A DNA stretch of 64,000 nt from Marinilactibacillus sp036039175 (GCF_036039175.1 NZ_JAYXKP010000010.1:10264-74263); one strand, 5' to 3'. Shown: positions 42,490 to 51,419, counted from the first letter of the stretch. Program-made: numbers and translations. Notes: generated by a model not told the origin, from the letters alone.

Positions 42490-43434
42490 ATGATCGAAAT
42501 TGAAAAACCGGTAATAGAGACAGTTGAGATCAGTGAGGATGGAAAATTCGGTAAGTTTATTGTAGAACCACTTGAACGTGGCTATGGTACAACTCTAGGG
42601 AACTCTCTACGCAGAATTCTTTTATCATCCTTGCCAGGTGCTGCCGTCACAAACATTCAGATCGATAGTGTTTTACATGAATTCACAGCGATCGATGGGG
42701 TAGTAGAAGATGTGACTGCCATCATCTTGAACTTGAAAAAACTTGCACTTAAGTTGTATTCTGACGAAACGAAAACGATTGAGATAGATGTTGAAGGACC
42801 AGCAACTGTAACAGCAGCTGACATTATTTATGACAGCGATGTTGAAATAATGAACCCAGACCTTTACATTTGTACAGTTTCCGAAGGCGGACATTTACAT
42901 GCTCGTATGGAAGCTCAAAAAGGTAGAGGATATGTTCGCGCTGAACACAACAAACATGAAGATATGCCAATTGGTGTACTGCCGGTTGATTCGATTTATA
43001 CCCCAATCAGCCGTGTGAATTATCATGTTGAAGATACTCGTGTAGGAGAGAAAAACCAGTTCGACAAGTTAACGCTTGACGTATGGACTGATGGATCAAT
43101 CTCACCTGAGGATGGCGTGAGTTTAGCGGCGAAAATCATGACAGAACATTTAAATATCTTTGTTAACTTGACAGAAGAAGCTCGTGAAGCTGAAATCATG
43201 GTTGAAAAAGAAGAAACTCAGATGGAAAAAATGCTTGAGATGACTATCGAAGAGCTTGATTTATCTGTACGTTCTTACAACTGTTTGAAGCGCGCCGGCA
43301 TTAACACTGTTCAAGAGCTGACAAATAAAACAGAACCAGAAATGATGAAAGTTCGTAACTTAGGACGTAAATCGCTGGAAGAAGTAAAATATAAACTGGG
43401 TGAGCTTGATTTAGGCTTACGCGAAGAAGAATAA
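42490..43434 (+). CDS. rpoA: RNA polymerase alpha subunit
   Basis: RpoA dimerises to start RNA polymerase assembly and its C-terminal domain contacts UP elements and activators. The 314-residue protein has the N-terminal domain EPLERGYGTTLGNSLRRILLSS and the CTD LDLSVRSYNCLKRAGINTVQEL and RNLGRKSLEEVK. GAAAGGGG precedes the ATG. Confidence 0.98.
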   Translation: MIEIEKPVIETVEISEDGKFGKFIVEPLERGYGTTLGNSLRRILLSSLPGAAVTNIQIDSVLHEFTAIDGVVEDVTAIILNLKKLALKLYSDETKTIEIDVEGPATVTAADIIYDSDVEIMNPDLYICTVSEGGHLHARMEAQKGRGYVRAEHNKHEDMPIGVLPVDSIYTPISRVNYHVEDTRVGEKNQFDKLTLDVWTDGSISPEDGVSLAAKIMTEHLNIFVNLTEEAREAEIMVEKEETQMEKMLEMTIEELDLSVRSYNCLKRAGINTVQELTNKTEPEMMKVRNLGRKSLEEVKYKLGELDLGLREEE

Positions 43435-43461
43435 TCTTGTAGTTAAGGAGGGTTTCGACTA

Positions 43462-43881
43462 ATGGGCTATCGTAAATTAGGACGCACTAGTTCTCAACGT
43501 AAAGCATTGCTACGTGATCTAACGTCTGACTTAATTATTAACGAGCGTATCACTACGACTGAAACTCGTGCAAAAGAAGTATCTAAAATGACTGATAAAA
43601 TGGTTACTTTGGGTAAACGTGGAGACTTGCACGCACGTCGTCAAGCAGCAGCGTTTGTTCGTAATGAATTAGCAACTGTTTCAGAAACTGATGAAGAAAT
43701 CGTAGTACAAACGGTTTTACAAAAATTGTTTAATGATTTAGCTCCTCGTTTCGCTGAGCGTAACGGTGGATATACTCGTGTTTTAAAAACAGAACCTCGT
43801 AGAGGAGATGGCGCACCAATGGCTATCTTAGAATTCGTGGTTAGAGCAGAAACTGCTGAAACTGAAGCAGAAGAAGCTTAA
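43462..43881 (+). CDS. rplQ: 50S ribosomal protein L17
   Basis: L17 lies near the tunnel exit. The 139-residue product has YRKLGRTSSQRKALLRDL and GGYTRVLKTEPRRGDGAPMA, and is slightly longer than average because of an acidic AETAETEAEEA tail. AAGGAGGG precedes the ATG. It closes the alpha operon and is followed by a structured non-coding region. Confidence 0.96.
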   Translation: MGYRKLGRTSSQRKALLRDLTSDLIINERITTTETRAKEVSKMTDKMVTLGKRGDLHARRQAAAFVRNELATVSETDEEIVVQTVLQKLFNDLAPRFAERNGGYTRVLKTEPRRGDGAPMAILEFVVRAETAETEAEEA

Positions 43882-43919
43882 TTTAATTCATAAAAAAAGA
43901 ATTTAACCAAATTCACTTT

Positions 43920-44050
43920 TGGATGTATGATGGGCGTTATGATGATGGAACTTGTTTCCAAGTGTCTAGCTCAAGTTTCTCCCTTAGGACGTGTTCCTTT
44001 GGGAGGACCATATATCGTTTAAAGTGTTTTTTTTGTATCTTTTTAAGCTT
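43920..44050 (+). ncRNA. Candidate L17 downstream element (3' UTR RNA)
   Basis: The first 160 bases after rplQ hold GGAACTTG (43947-43954) pairing with CAAGTTTC (43972-43979), an alternative ACTTG/CAAGT hairpin, TCTCCC (43978-43983) with GGGAGGA (44001-44007), and a T8 tract near 44037-44044. Position and lactic-acid-bacterial setting fit the L17 downstream element RNA motif; I could not run its model. The remaining 44051-44183 shows nothing clear apart from A/T-rich sequence. Confidence 0.5.
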
Positions 44051-44160
44051 AAGGGTCTACTGTATATGGATTCTTGAGAATAAATTCATATACATACATA
44101 GAATAAGAAACATGGTTTGTTTGAACGAGTGATTTTTGGTAACCTTGTACTATTGAAGAC

Positions 44161-44189
44161 TGTCAAGACACCTTGAAATAAGGTATAAT
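44161..44189 (+). promoter_or_regulatory. Probable promoter for ecfA1
   Basis: TGTCAA (44161-44166), 17-base spacer, TATAAT (44184-44189). The -35 is poor. Confidence 0.5.
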
Positions 44190-44267
44190 AGCTGAGTATG
44201 TCTGATATTAAAAGAGTGGAATCGTATCCTAACTCGAACTCACTACTCAAAGATAGAGGTTAAAACA

Positions 44268-45107
44268 ATGAGTGAAATTATAAAAGTAAATCATATTTCT
44301 TATAAATATACTGATGAACAGACTCAAAATGCTTTGAATGATGTATCTTTTACAATTAATAAGGGTGAATGGATTGCAGTCATCGGGCCGAACGGTTCTG
44401 GTAAGTCAACACTTGCGAAGACAATCAATGGTTTGATTGAACCGATGAGTGGAGATGTTCTCGTGGGAGATTTGGCATTAAATGAACAGAATATTTGGTC
44501 GATTCGTGAAATGGTCGGAATGGTCTTTCAAAACCCAGATAATCAGTTTGTTGGATCTACTGTCCAGGATGATGTTGCTTTTGGCTTAGAGAACTTAGGT
44601 GTTCCAAGAGACGAGATGGTCGAACGTGTACGCGATGCGTTAGATAAAGTGAATATGCTAGAGTTTGCTGAACGTGAACCCGCTCGTCTTTCTGGTGGAC
44701 AGAAACAGCGTGTTGCCATTGCTGGAATCGTTGCATTACGTCCAGAGATTATGATTCTAGATGAAGCAACGAGTATGCTAGATCCCAAAGGACGCAACGA
44801 AGTTCTGAGAACAGTAAAAGAAGTGAAAGAAAAAGAGAACTTAACAGTGATTTCGATTACACATGATATTGATGAAGCAGCATCTGCGAATCGCATTCTG
44901 GTAATGAAAGCTGGAGAACTCATCAAAGAAGGTACACCAGAAGAAATTTTTTCTTATGGAGACCAACTGATTGAGATGGGCTTAGACCTTCCGTTTCCGG
45001 AAAAATTGAAGTCTTCTCTTAAAGACATTGGCATCAAAGTACCGACAGATTATTTGACGGAGGAAGGCATGGTGGACTGGTTATGGACATACGATTTGAA
45101 GAAGTAG
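44268..45107 (+). CDS. ecfA1: ECF transporter ATPase A1
   Basis: EcfA1 is one of two ABC ATPases of the shared energy-coupling module for vitamin S-components. The 279-residue protein has Walker A GPNGSGKST, Q-loop region VFQNPDNQFVG, signature LSGGQKQR and Walker B IMILDEATSMLDP. It overlaps ecfA2 by 25 bases. The module sits after rplQ as in most Firmicutes. Confidence 0.96.
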   Translation: MSEIIKVNHISYKYTDEQTQNALNDVSFTINKGEWIAVIGPNGSGKSTLAKTINGLIEPMSGDVLVGDLALNEQNIWSIREMVGMVFQNPDNQFVGSTVQDDVAFGLENLGVPRDEMVERVRDALDKVNMLEFAEREPARLSGGQKQRVAIAGIVALRPEIMILDEATSMLDPKGRNEVLRTVKEVKEKENLTVISITHDIDEAASANRILVMKAGELIKEGTPEEIFSYGDQLIEMGLDLPFPEKLKSSLKDIGIKVPTDYLTEEGMVDWLWTYDLKK

Positions 45108-45958
45108 GGTATACGTATCAGAAAGGCACACCTTTTCAAAGCCGTGCTTTGTACGATATCAATTTGTCTATAAATGATGGAAGCTTTACTGCGCTAGTCG
45201 GTCACACCGGTAGTGGGAAATCAACAGTGCTTCAGCACCTCAATGCATTAAAGAAACCAACTGAAGGCTCTATCACCATTGGAGACAGAGTCGTTACGTC
45301 TTCGACCGATAATAAAGGGTTGAAAGCTCTGCGTAAAAAAGTTGGGATTGTATTCCAGTTTCCTGAGGCTCAGTTATTTGAAGAGACGATTGCAAAAGAC
45401 ATTGCCTTCGGCCCGAAGAATTTTGGGGTTAGTGAAGAAGAAGCGATTGAACGAGCACGAGTACTTTTGCCTCAAGTAGGCTTGGATGAAAGTTTTATGG
45501 ACCGTTCCCCGTTCGATTTGTCTGGTGGACAGATGCGCCGGGTAGCGATAGCTGGTGTGTTGGCGTTGGAACCTGAAGTACTCGTTTTAGATGAGCCGAC
45601 TGCTGGACTGGATCCACAGGGACGCAAAGAAGTGATGGATATGTTTTATAACTTGTATAAGACTAAAGGGTTAACGATTGTGCTAGTCACGCATCAAATG
45701 GACGATGTGGCGCAATACGCGGATCATATGGTCGTGCTTGAAAAAGGAACCGTTAAAAAGGAAGGGTCGCCTAGAGAGCTGTTTAAAGAGTCTGAGTGGT
45801 TGACCAGTATGCAACTTGGTGTACCTTCTACCGTTGCTTTTACCCATCAACTGGAATCTCGGTTTGGTTGGACATTTGATTCTTTACCGATGACGACAGA
45901 TGAGCTTGCTGCTCAAATTAAAGTGAAGTTAGGTAGAAATGAAGGTGATGAGCTATGA
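45083..45958 (+). CDS. ecfA2: ECF transporter ATPase A2
   Basis: The second ATPase of the ECF module heterodimerises with EcfA1. The 291-residue protein has Walker A GHTGSGKST, VFQFPEAQLFE (the conserved FPE form of EcfA2), signature LSGGQMRR and Walker B VLVLDEPTAGLDP. Its start lies inside ecfA1 and its stop overlaps the ecfT start. Confidence 0.96.
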   Translation: MDIRFEEVGYTYQKGTPFQSRALYDINLSINDGSFTALVGHTGSGKSTVLQHLNALKKPTEGSITIGDRVVTSSTDNKGLKALRKKVGIVFQFPEAQLFEETIAKDIAFGPKNFGVSEEEAIERARVLLPQVGLDESFMDRSPFDLSGGQMRRVAIAGVLALEPEVLVLDEPTAGLDPQGRKEVMDMFYNLYKTKGLTIVLVTHQMDDVAQYADHMVVLEKGTVKKEGSPRELFKESEWLTSMQLGVPSTVAFTHQLESRFGWTFDSLPMTTDELAAQIKVKLGRNEGDEL

Positions 45959-46752
45959 TGGATAAACTGATTTTTGGTCGGTATATTCCCGGCGATTCAC
46001 TGATTCATCGATTGGATCCCAGAACGAAATTAATGGGTGCGATGTTTTTCATTATTATTATTTTTCTTGCTAATAATTTATGGACTTATCTGGCATTGGC
46101 TGTTTTTGTAGGCTTAGCGGTTAGTTTGTCACAGATTTCACTGAAGTTTTTCATTAATGGAATCAAGCCGCTATTATGGCTGATTCTGTTTACAGTGATT
46201 TTACAGGTACTGTTTACAAGTGGGCAGACGATCTTTTTTAGATGGGGACCAATCATCTTGTCTCAAGAAGGCTTGATTAATGGTGGATTCATCTTTATGA
46301 GGTTCGTACTGATTATCTTTATGTCAACGTTACTGACGTTAACAACGATGCCCTTATCTTTGTCAGATGCGATTGAGTATCTGTTGAGACCTTTTGGTAA
46401 AGTGGGCGTACCAGTTCATGAGATTGCACTGATGTTGTCGATTGCGTTACGTTTCGTACCGACACTGATGGATGAGACAGAGAAGATTATGAATGCTCAG
46501 CGTGCACGTGGGATTGATTTTGGTGAAGGTAGTATTTATCAACAGATGAAATCAATTGTGCCATTGCTGATACCGCTATTTGTGAGCTCGTTTAACCGCG
46601 CTGAGGAACTTGCAACAGCGATGGAGGCTAGAGGATACAAAGGTGGCGAAGGGCGTACAAAGTACCGTCAATTGAACTGGCAGACGAAAGACTCGCTTGC
46701 TATGGGAACGATTGGCTTGCTTGTCGTTGTACTGATATTATTTAGAACTTAA
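45955..46752 (+). CDS. ecfT: ECF transporter transmembrane component T
   Basis: EcfT couples the ATPases to interchangeable S-components. The 265-residue protein has five to six membrane helices, the N-terminal FGRYIPGDSLIHRLDPRTKL, and the two Ala-Arg-Gly coupling motifs, NAQRARGID and MEARGYKGG, that bind the ATPase grooves. ATGATG gives two possible starts, 45955 and 45958. The ThiW-like S-component at 58871 is a probable client. Confidence 0.95.
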   Translation: MMDKLIFGRYIPGDSLIHRLDPRTKLMGAMFFIIIIFLANNLWTYLALAVFVGLAVSLSQISLKFFINGIKPLLWLILFTVILQVLFTSGQTIFFRWGPIILSQEGLINGGFIFMRFVLIIFMSTLLTLTTMPLSLSDAIEYLLRPFGKVGVPVHEIALMLSIALRFVPTLMDETEKIMNAQRARGIDFGEGSIYQQMKSIVPLLIPLFVSSFNRAEELATAMEARGYKGGEGRTKYRQLNWQTKDSLAMGTIGLLVVVLILFRT

Positions 46753-46756
46753 AGTG

Positions 46757-46792
46757 GGAGAGGATAAGGATGTAAGTCTTTATCCTTTTTCT
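46757..46792 (+). terminator. Intrinsic terminator after ecfT
   Basis: AGGATAA pairs with TTTATCCT, followed by TTTTT. It lies only 30 bases before truA, so truA may depend on read-through. Confidence 0.7.
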
Positions 46793-46821
46793 GTATAAAA
46801 AAGTAAAGGAAGCTGTTAGAT

Positions 46822-47577
46822 TTGGAAAATACAAGATACAGATTGAAACTGGCTTATGATGGCACAAACTTTTCAGGTTTTCAGGTGCAGCCAAACAAAA
46901 GAACTGTGCAAGGAGAAATTGAAAAGGCACTAAATACCATGTCTAAAGGGACTTTCATCCGCATCAAAGGAGCCGGCAGAACAGATGCAGGAGTCCATGC
47001 TAGAGGACAAGTCATTCATTTCGACTACCCGAAGGCCATTCCAGCTGATGGAATGCTACGTGCGTTAAATGCATTGAGTCCAGATGATATCGTAGTATAC
47101 GAATCGGATATCGTGGATGATCAGTTTCATTCTCAGTATTTGGCTGAAGGGAAAACCTATCAGTACCGTGTAGACAATCATAAACTGGAAGACCCCTTTA
47201 CACGCTTATACGCGCACCACCATCCATTTGAAATGGACTTGAAACGTACAAAGCAAGCTTTAAAGTATTTGGAAGGAACACATGATTTTACGAGTTTCGC
47301 TTCTGCCCAGTCAGATAAGGAAGACAAAACTAGAACCATTTATGAAGCGAGTGTTGAAATCGATGACCGGACAAAAGAGTGGGTCTTTACGTTCCGTGGA
47401 AATGGCTTTCTCTACAATATGATTCGGATTATTGTCGGAACGGTCCTGCAAGTTGCGGATGGGAGAAGACCGGTAGAGGATATCCCTAAAATCCTTGAAG
47501 CGAAGGACCGTACAGTCGCAGGCCCAACCGTTGCCCCAAAGGGATTATGCATGATGGAAGTGTACTACGAAGACTGA
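46822..47577 (+). CDS. truA: tRNA pseudouridine synthase A
   Basis: TruA makes pseudouridine at tRNA positions 38-40. The 251-residue protein starts at TTG 46822 after AAAGGAAG. The N-terminal YRLKLAYDGTNFSGFQ, the catalytic loop GAGRTDAGVHA with Asp55 and the C-terminal FRGNGFLYNMIRIIVGT are present. In many Firmicutes rplM-rpsI follow at once; here eight other genes intervene. Confidence 0.95.
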   Translation: MENTRYRLKLAYDGTNFSGFQVQPNKRTVQGEIEKALNTMSKGTFIRIKGAGRTDAGVHARGQVIHFDYPKAIPADGMLRALNALSPDDIVVYESDIVDDQFHSQYLAEGKTYQYRVDNHKLEDPFTRLYAHHHPFEMDLKRTKQALKYLEGTHDFTSFASAQSDKEDKTRTIYEASVEIDDRTKEWVFTFRGNGFLYNMIRIIVGTVLQVADGRRPVEDIPKILEAKDRTVAGPTVAPKGLCMMEVYYED

Positions 47578-47607
47578 ACGAATTTAGTCGAAAGGGAGTA
47601 TAGGACA

Positions 47608-48339
47608 ATGAAAATGAAGGTCAATGGTCTTGAAATTGATGTAGAGTATTCAACTAGCGAACAAGAAGATGTCCTGATACCATTACTGGATCAACTCGTG
47701 ACTTTGAAGGAAAAGACGGACAGGCGGATTGTTGTTTATTTGGCAGCACCTCCTGGAACAGGGAAGACAACGTTAAGTCAGTATCTGGAAAAATTACATA
47801 AAGATCGAGCTTATCCTTTTACCTTTCAATCAATTTCTATTGATGGGTTTCATTTTGACCGTGCCTATTTAGCTGAGCATAAGGCTTTGATAAATGGAGA
47901 AGCCGTATTTTTAAAGGAAGTTAAAGGTAGTCCAGAGTCATTCGACTTTAGATCGCTCAAAAGGTGTCTGTCGCTGCTTAAACAATCTGAAATGATCGAG
48001 TGGCCGATCTATGATCGAAAGCTACATGATGTCAGTTCTGAGCGTTTGAGAGTAGATGGAGATATCGTGCTTGTCGAAGGGAATTGGCTGCTTTTAGATG
48101 AACCAGGCTGGCGGGATCTGAAACAAATGGCAGACCTATCAGTATTCATAGAGGCGGGAGAAGCCGTACTAGAACCGCGCTTGATTCAGCGCAAAATGAT
48201 GGGTGGATTGAGTAAAGAAGCTGCAGTTGCCTTTTATAAAAATAGTGATCAAAAGAATGTGAGAAGAGTATTGGAACATCACAGTGAACCGGATATATAC
48301 TGGCGGATGCAAAAAGAAGGTACACTAAAGAAAGATTAA
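47608..48339 (+). CDS. P-loop nucleoside/nucleotide kinase-like protein
   Basis: The 243-residue protein belongs to the uridine-kinase/pantothenate-kinase-like P-loop family (resembling YggC-type). Walker A is APPGTGKTT near residues 47-55, followed by SIDGFHFDRAYL with a DGFH substrate/magnesium motif, and VLVEGNWLLLDEPGW as the Walker B-like strand. ERLIQRKM-like RLIQRKMMGGL forms the lid. The substrate (nucleoside, sugar or other) cannot be fixed from sequence. GAAAGGGAG precedes the ATG; it begins 30 bases after truA. Confidence 0.75.
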   Translation: MKMKVNGLEIDVEYSTSEQEDVLIPLLDQLVTLKEKTDRRIVVYLAAPPGTGKTTLSQYLEKLHKDRAYPFTFQSISIDGFHFDRAYLAEHKALINGEAVFLKEVKGSPESFDFRSLKRCLSLLKQSEMIEWPIYDRKLHDVSSERLRVDGDIVLVEGNWLLLDEPGWRDLKQMADLSVFIEAGEAVLEPRLIQRKMMGGLSKEAAVAFYKNSDQKNVRRVLEHHSEPDIYWRMQKEGTLKKD

Positions 48340-48368
48340 GAAGAGAGCTGTCATGAGACTTTAAAGAC

Positions 48369-48382
48369 GGTAACCTGTTACC
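48369..48382. repeat. Perfect 14-base palindrome before the mscS gene
   Basis: GGTAAC-CT-GTTACC lies 30 bases after the kinase stop and 48 bases before the channel start. It could be an operator; the regulator is unknown. Confidence 0.4.
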
Positions 48383-48429
48383 ATAGTAGTGAGATGAATG
48401 AGTCAAAGGGACTAGAAAGGAATCTTACT

Positions 48430-49332
48430 ATGAGAGAATGGATCAATCAATATACAGAAGCTTATCCGTTGATTGCTAACATCCTAATATTTGCAGTGAT
48501 TATTGTGTGTCTATTGATGATCAGAAAGTTTGCGCTGAATCGCTTATATAAACAATTCAATGAATCAGAAAACTGGTACGTGACTCGAAAAGTGGCTAAA
48601 TGGCTGACCAATGGGATACTGGTTATTGCTTTTGTTTATATATTCGGGACAGATCTCAGTGGATTTACAACGGCAATAGGACTTGCTGGAGCTGGGATTA
48701 CCTATGCGTTAAGAGAAGTCATCGTGAGTTTTGCTGGGTGGTTTGCGATTATGTTCGGCGACTTCTTTAAAACAGGAGACAGAGTACTGCTAGGTGGAAC
48801 CAAGGGCGATGTTGTGGATATCGGTCTTTTGCGGACGACTTTGATGGAAATGGGTGAGTGGGTAGAAGGGGATCAATATACTGGAAGAATCGTCCGAGTA
48901 GCGAACAGTTATATCTTCACATCTCCCGTCTATAATTATACAGCTGATTTCAAGTTCTTGTGGGATGAAATTCATATTCCCATTCGCTTCAAGTCAGATA
49001 TCAAACTCGCTAGAAAACTGGTGTTAGAGATAGCGGAAAAAGAAATTGGAACCTACAACGCTAAGGCCGAGGAAGACTGGGGAAATATGAAGCGTAGATA
49101 CCGTATCGAAAATGCTTCACTTGAGCCACAAGTCTTTATTTCTTTTGATGATAACTGGATCACATTAAGTTTGCGGTACATTGTAGATACAAGAAAGAGA
49201 CGGATTAGCAGAGATCATATTTTTATGTCGATTCTTGAGCGTTTTGGAGAATATGAAGATAGAATTGAACTCGCTTCTGAGACATTTGAAATTGTTCATG
49301 AGGAAACACCTAAAGAAGGTCGAAATAGCTAA
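48430..49332 (+). CDS. Mechanosensitive ion channel (MscS family)
   Basis: MscS channels open under membrane tension to release osmolytes. I chose ATG 48430 (300 residues), eight bases after GAAAGGA; ATG 48394 lacks a site. Helices lie at about residues 13-33, 55-75 and 83-105; the pore helix is GLAGAGITYALREVIVSFAGWFAIMFG-like and is followed by the beta domain GDRVLLGGTKGDVVDIGLLRT. The C-terminal cytosolic vestibule continues to residue 300. A terminator follows. Confidence 0.88.
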   Translation: MREWINQYTEAYPLIANILIFAVIIVCLLMIRKFALNRLYKQFNESENWYVTRKVAKWLTNGILVIAFVYIFGTDLSGFTTAIGLAGAGITYALREVIVSFAGWFAIMFGDFFKTGDRVLLGGTKGDVVDIGLLRTTLMEMGEWVEGDQYTGRIVRVANSYIFTSPVYNYTADFKFLWDEIHIPIRFKSDIKLARKLVLEIAEKEIGTYNAKAEEDWGNMKRRYRIENASLEPQVFISFDDNWITLSLRYIVDTRKRRISRDHIFMSILERFGEYEDRIELASETFEIVHEETPKEGRNS

Positions 49333-49362
49333 TCTTAAGTTGTTTTGGTTACAAGACACAAA

Positions 49363-49413
49363 TAAAGCGATCTGGAAGGCGAGAAATCCGCAGCTTCTAG
49401 GTCGCTTTTTTAA
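49363..49413. terminator. Convergent terminator between mscS and the fasciclin gene
   Basis: GCGATCTGGAAG pairs with CTTCTAGGTCGC (one wobble), with A-rich and T-rich flanks (CTTTTTT on the + side), so it can serve both genes. Confidence 0.75.
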
Positions 49414-49428
49414 TGGTTTAATTAGGAC

Positions 49429-50070
49429 TTATGCCTGCTTTTTAACATAAACGAGTACGAATAATGAACCAATCGCGATGATTGAGATAGCAATCCAAGT
49501 GCTTGATTCAATACCGGTTTGTGCAACAGTCATTTCATCCATATCTACTTCTTGTAACGTGAAGTCAGAAGGAACGAGTACTTTATCAATAACGTGAACA
49601 ACACCATTTGTAGCAGCCATATCTGTTGCGGTAATCATGGCATCATTTACCATAGGATCTCCACTTAAATCAAACATGACCATTTCTCCATTAACAGTTT
49701 CTGCTTCCATACCATCCGTTAAATCTCCAGCCATAACGGCACCAGGAACGACGTGGTAAGTTAACACTTTTGCTAAGTCTGGTTGTGCAAGTAATTCTTC
49801 TGCTGTGATATCTAAATCAGCAAGTAGCGCTTCAAAAGCAGCATTTGTTGGTGCGAAGACCGTAAAGGGTCCGTCACCTTGTAAAGTTTCAACAAGTCCA
49901 GCTTTTTGTAAAGCGGTGACGAGGATGCTGAAGTCCTCATTACCCATAGCGATTTCTGTAATATCTTGTGTAGGTTCATCGGTTTCTGCTGCGGCTGTGT
50001 TGGGGGATAGGGTGAATGTGAGTGCGAATAAAGCGACAAAAGACATTAGTGCTTTGACAAATTTCTTCAC
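49429..50070 (-). CDS. Fasciclin (FAS1)-domain surface protein with sortase-like tail
   Basis: The start is the GTG at 50070 (213 residues), preceded by AGGGAGTG; a longer frame from 50121 is unlikely. It has a signal peptide (about 1-30, KKFVKALMSFVALFALTF, then SPNTAAAE), one FAS1 domain with FTVFAPTNAAFEAL (H1), YHVVPGAV and NGVVHVIDKVLVPS (H2), and a C-terminal VAQTG (182-186) followed by a membrane helix and KK. This resembles a sortase signal without the LP of LPXTG. FAS1 domains mediate adhesion. It is divergent from a class B sortase gene. Confidence 0.88.
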   Translation of the reverse strand: MKKFVKALMSFVALFALTFTLSPNTAAAETDEPTQDITEIAMGNEDFSILVTALQKAGLVETLQGDGPFTVFAPTNAAFEALLADLDITAEELLAQPDLAKVLTYHVVPGAVMAGDLTDGMEAETVNGEMVMFDLSGDPMVNDAMITATDMAATNGVVHVIDKVLVPSDFTLQEVDMDEMTVAQTGIESSTWIAISIIAIGSLFVLVYVKKQA

Positions 50071-50127
50071 TGCTGAACACTCCCTTAGTATAAGTTGTAA
50101 AGATGGCTTTACCAACTTCACTTCCTT

Positions 50128-50156
50128 ATAATAAGCTTATGCGTAACCGCTGTCAA
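50128..50156 (-). promoter_or_regulatory. Strong promoter for the fasciclin gene
   Basis: On the minus strand TTGACA (50156-50151), 17-base spacer, TATTAT (50133-50128). It lies in the 132-base divergent gap shared with srtB. Confidence 0.8.
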
Positions 50157-50202
50157 GAACAACACTTTATTAAATAACAAACGTTTGAAAGGACGGAGAC
50201 TA

Positions 50203-50955
50203 ATGAAAAGAAAAGGGTTACTAACAATGCTAGGTACAGTCTTTTTATTGCTTGTAGGGTATTATAGTTATACTGTAATCCCGCAAATGAACGCTGTCTC
50301 TGTTCCAGAGATGAAAGTAGAAAGGCAAGTAGCTGAAACGACACCAGAATCAGAAAATGAAAAAAACATAGATATTGTTAATGAATCCATCGTTTACGAC
50401 ATTGAAGACAATCCTTATGCTGAATATTACAAGTTGAACCCAGACTATACCGGTTGGCTGCAGGTCAACCAGACCAACGTCGACTACCCGGTCGTCAGAG
50501 GAGAAGATAACGCATTTTATCTATCACACAATTTCTATAAAGAGCCAGATGTCTTGGGCGCTATTTTCATGGATTACCGAAATGTGGGGATGGGGTACGA
50601 CAAGAATCTGATTCTATATGGTCACTACAATGCTTACAATCAGATGTTCGCCGATTTAGAAAAGTATTTGGATGAAGCTTTTTTAAAGGAGAACCCGACG
50701 ATTTCTTTTAATGATCCTTATACGGACCGGACGTATGAGATTATTTCGGTCCATGTCGCGCCGGCACAAGCTGAGTATATCCAAACAAGTTTTGAAGATG
50801 GTGAGTTTGAAGCTTACTATAATAAGGTGAAAAGCGAGTCAATGCATGAGGTTGAGTCCACTTTTGAAGAAAATGATCATTTGCTGACGCTTATAACCTG
50901 TAATTACGGTGTAGATGATGGGCGGCTATATATTCATGCAAAAGAGATCAAGTAG
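50203..50955 (+). CDS. srtB: Class B sortase
   Basis: Sortases cleave sorting signals and link surface proteins to peptidoglycan. I chose ATG 50203 (250 residues) after AAAGGACGGAG. A membrane anchor (about 8-27) precedes the catalytic domain. The SrtB-type features are NPDYTGWLQVNQTNVDYPVV, FYLSHNFYKEPDVLGAIFMDYRN (helix-rich B-type insert region), His141 in YGHYNAYNQMF, Cys233 in LITCNYG and Arg241 in DGRLYIHA. It is transcribed away from the fasciclin-domain gene, its likely substrate. Confidence 0.9.
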   Translation: MKRKGLLTMLGTVFLLLVGYYSYTVIPQMNAVSVPEMKVERQVAETTPESENEKNIDIVNESIVYDIEDNPYAEYYKLNPDYTGWLQVNQTNVDYPVVRGEDNAFYLSHNFYKEPDVLGAIFMDYRNVGMGYDKNLILYGHYNAYNQMFADLEKYLDEAFLKENPTISFNDPYTDRTYEIISVHVAPAQAEYIQTSFEDGEFEAYYNKVKSESMHEVESTFEENDHLLTLITCNYGVDDGRLYIHAKEIK

Positions 50956-50972
50956 AAAAAAGAGTTCAAAAG

Positions 50973-51006
50973 AAAAGACGAAGCCTAGACGCAGCTTCGT
51001 CTTTTT
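50973..51006 (+). terminator. Intrinsic terminator after srtB
   Basis: AAAGACGAAGC pairs perfectly with GCTTCGTCTTT, ending in T5. Confidence 0.9.
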
Positions 51007-51089
51007 AGGTGCGTAGGATTGGACACTATCATTTTAACTGAAGTGGATTATACTATACATATTATAAATTCGTTAAAGGTGGTTCAATA

Positions 51090-51419
51090 ATGCAAATGCT
51101 TATAGGGATGTCAACGAGCAGCGAAAGCAATCTATTCGAGCTTGGTACTGTTTTGATTGTACTAGCAGTCGTGGTGGGATTCAATTTACTCTACAGTGTG
51201 TTTTTAAAGAATAAAATTCCTTCACAGACATATATTTTATTGAACTCTTTTTTGTTAGTGATCGCAGCGGGCACGCTACTTTTTCAAAGTGGTGTACTCA
51301 TTGATCGATTCGGGATATCAGGGGACGGATGGTCAACACTGGTCTTTCTATTCATTTTTGTTTTGGGTGTGATTCATTTGTTTGTACATGAGCGAGATGC
51401 AAAACGTAAAAGGAAATAG
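51090..51419 (+). CDS. Small membrane protein, function unknown
   Basis: I do not recognise this family. The 109-residue protein has three hydrophobic helices (about 17-38, 47-66 and 80-98) and a basic C terminus (HERDAKRKRK), suggesting a cytosolic tail. AAAGGTGG lies before the ATG. Its stop is one base from the stop of the opposing gene, so the two converge with no terminator between them. Confidence 0.6.
   Translation: MQMLIGMSTSSESNLFELGTVLIVLAVVVGFNLLYSVFLKNKIPSQTYILLNSFLLVIAAGTLLFQSGVLIDRFGISGDGWSTLVFLFIFVLGVIHLFVHERDAKRKRK

Noticed and set aside
43923..44132. 69-residue reading frame after rplQ
   Set aside because: Begins without a ribosome binding site, has an odd Cys/Ser-rich composition, and lies across the structured 3' region.
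47608..48339. Assignment as uridine kinase or pantothenate kinase
   Set aside because: The P-loop and DGFH motifs fit several kinases of this superfamily; no substrate-specific residues allow a choice.
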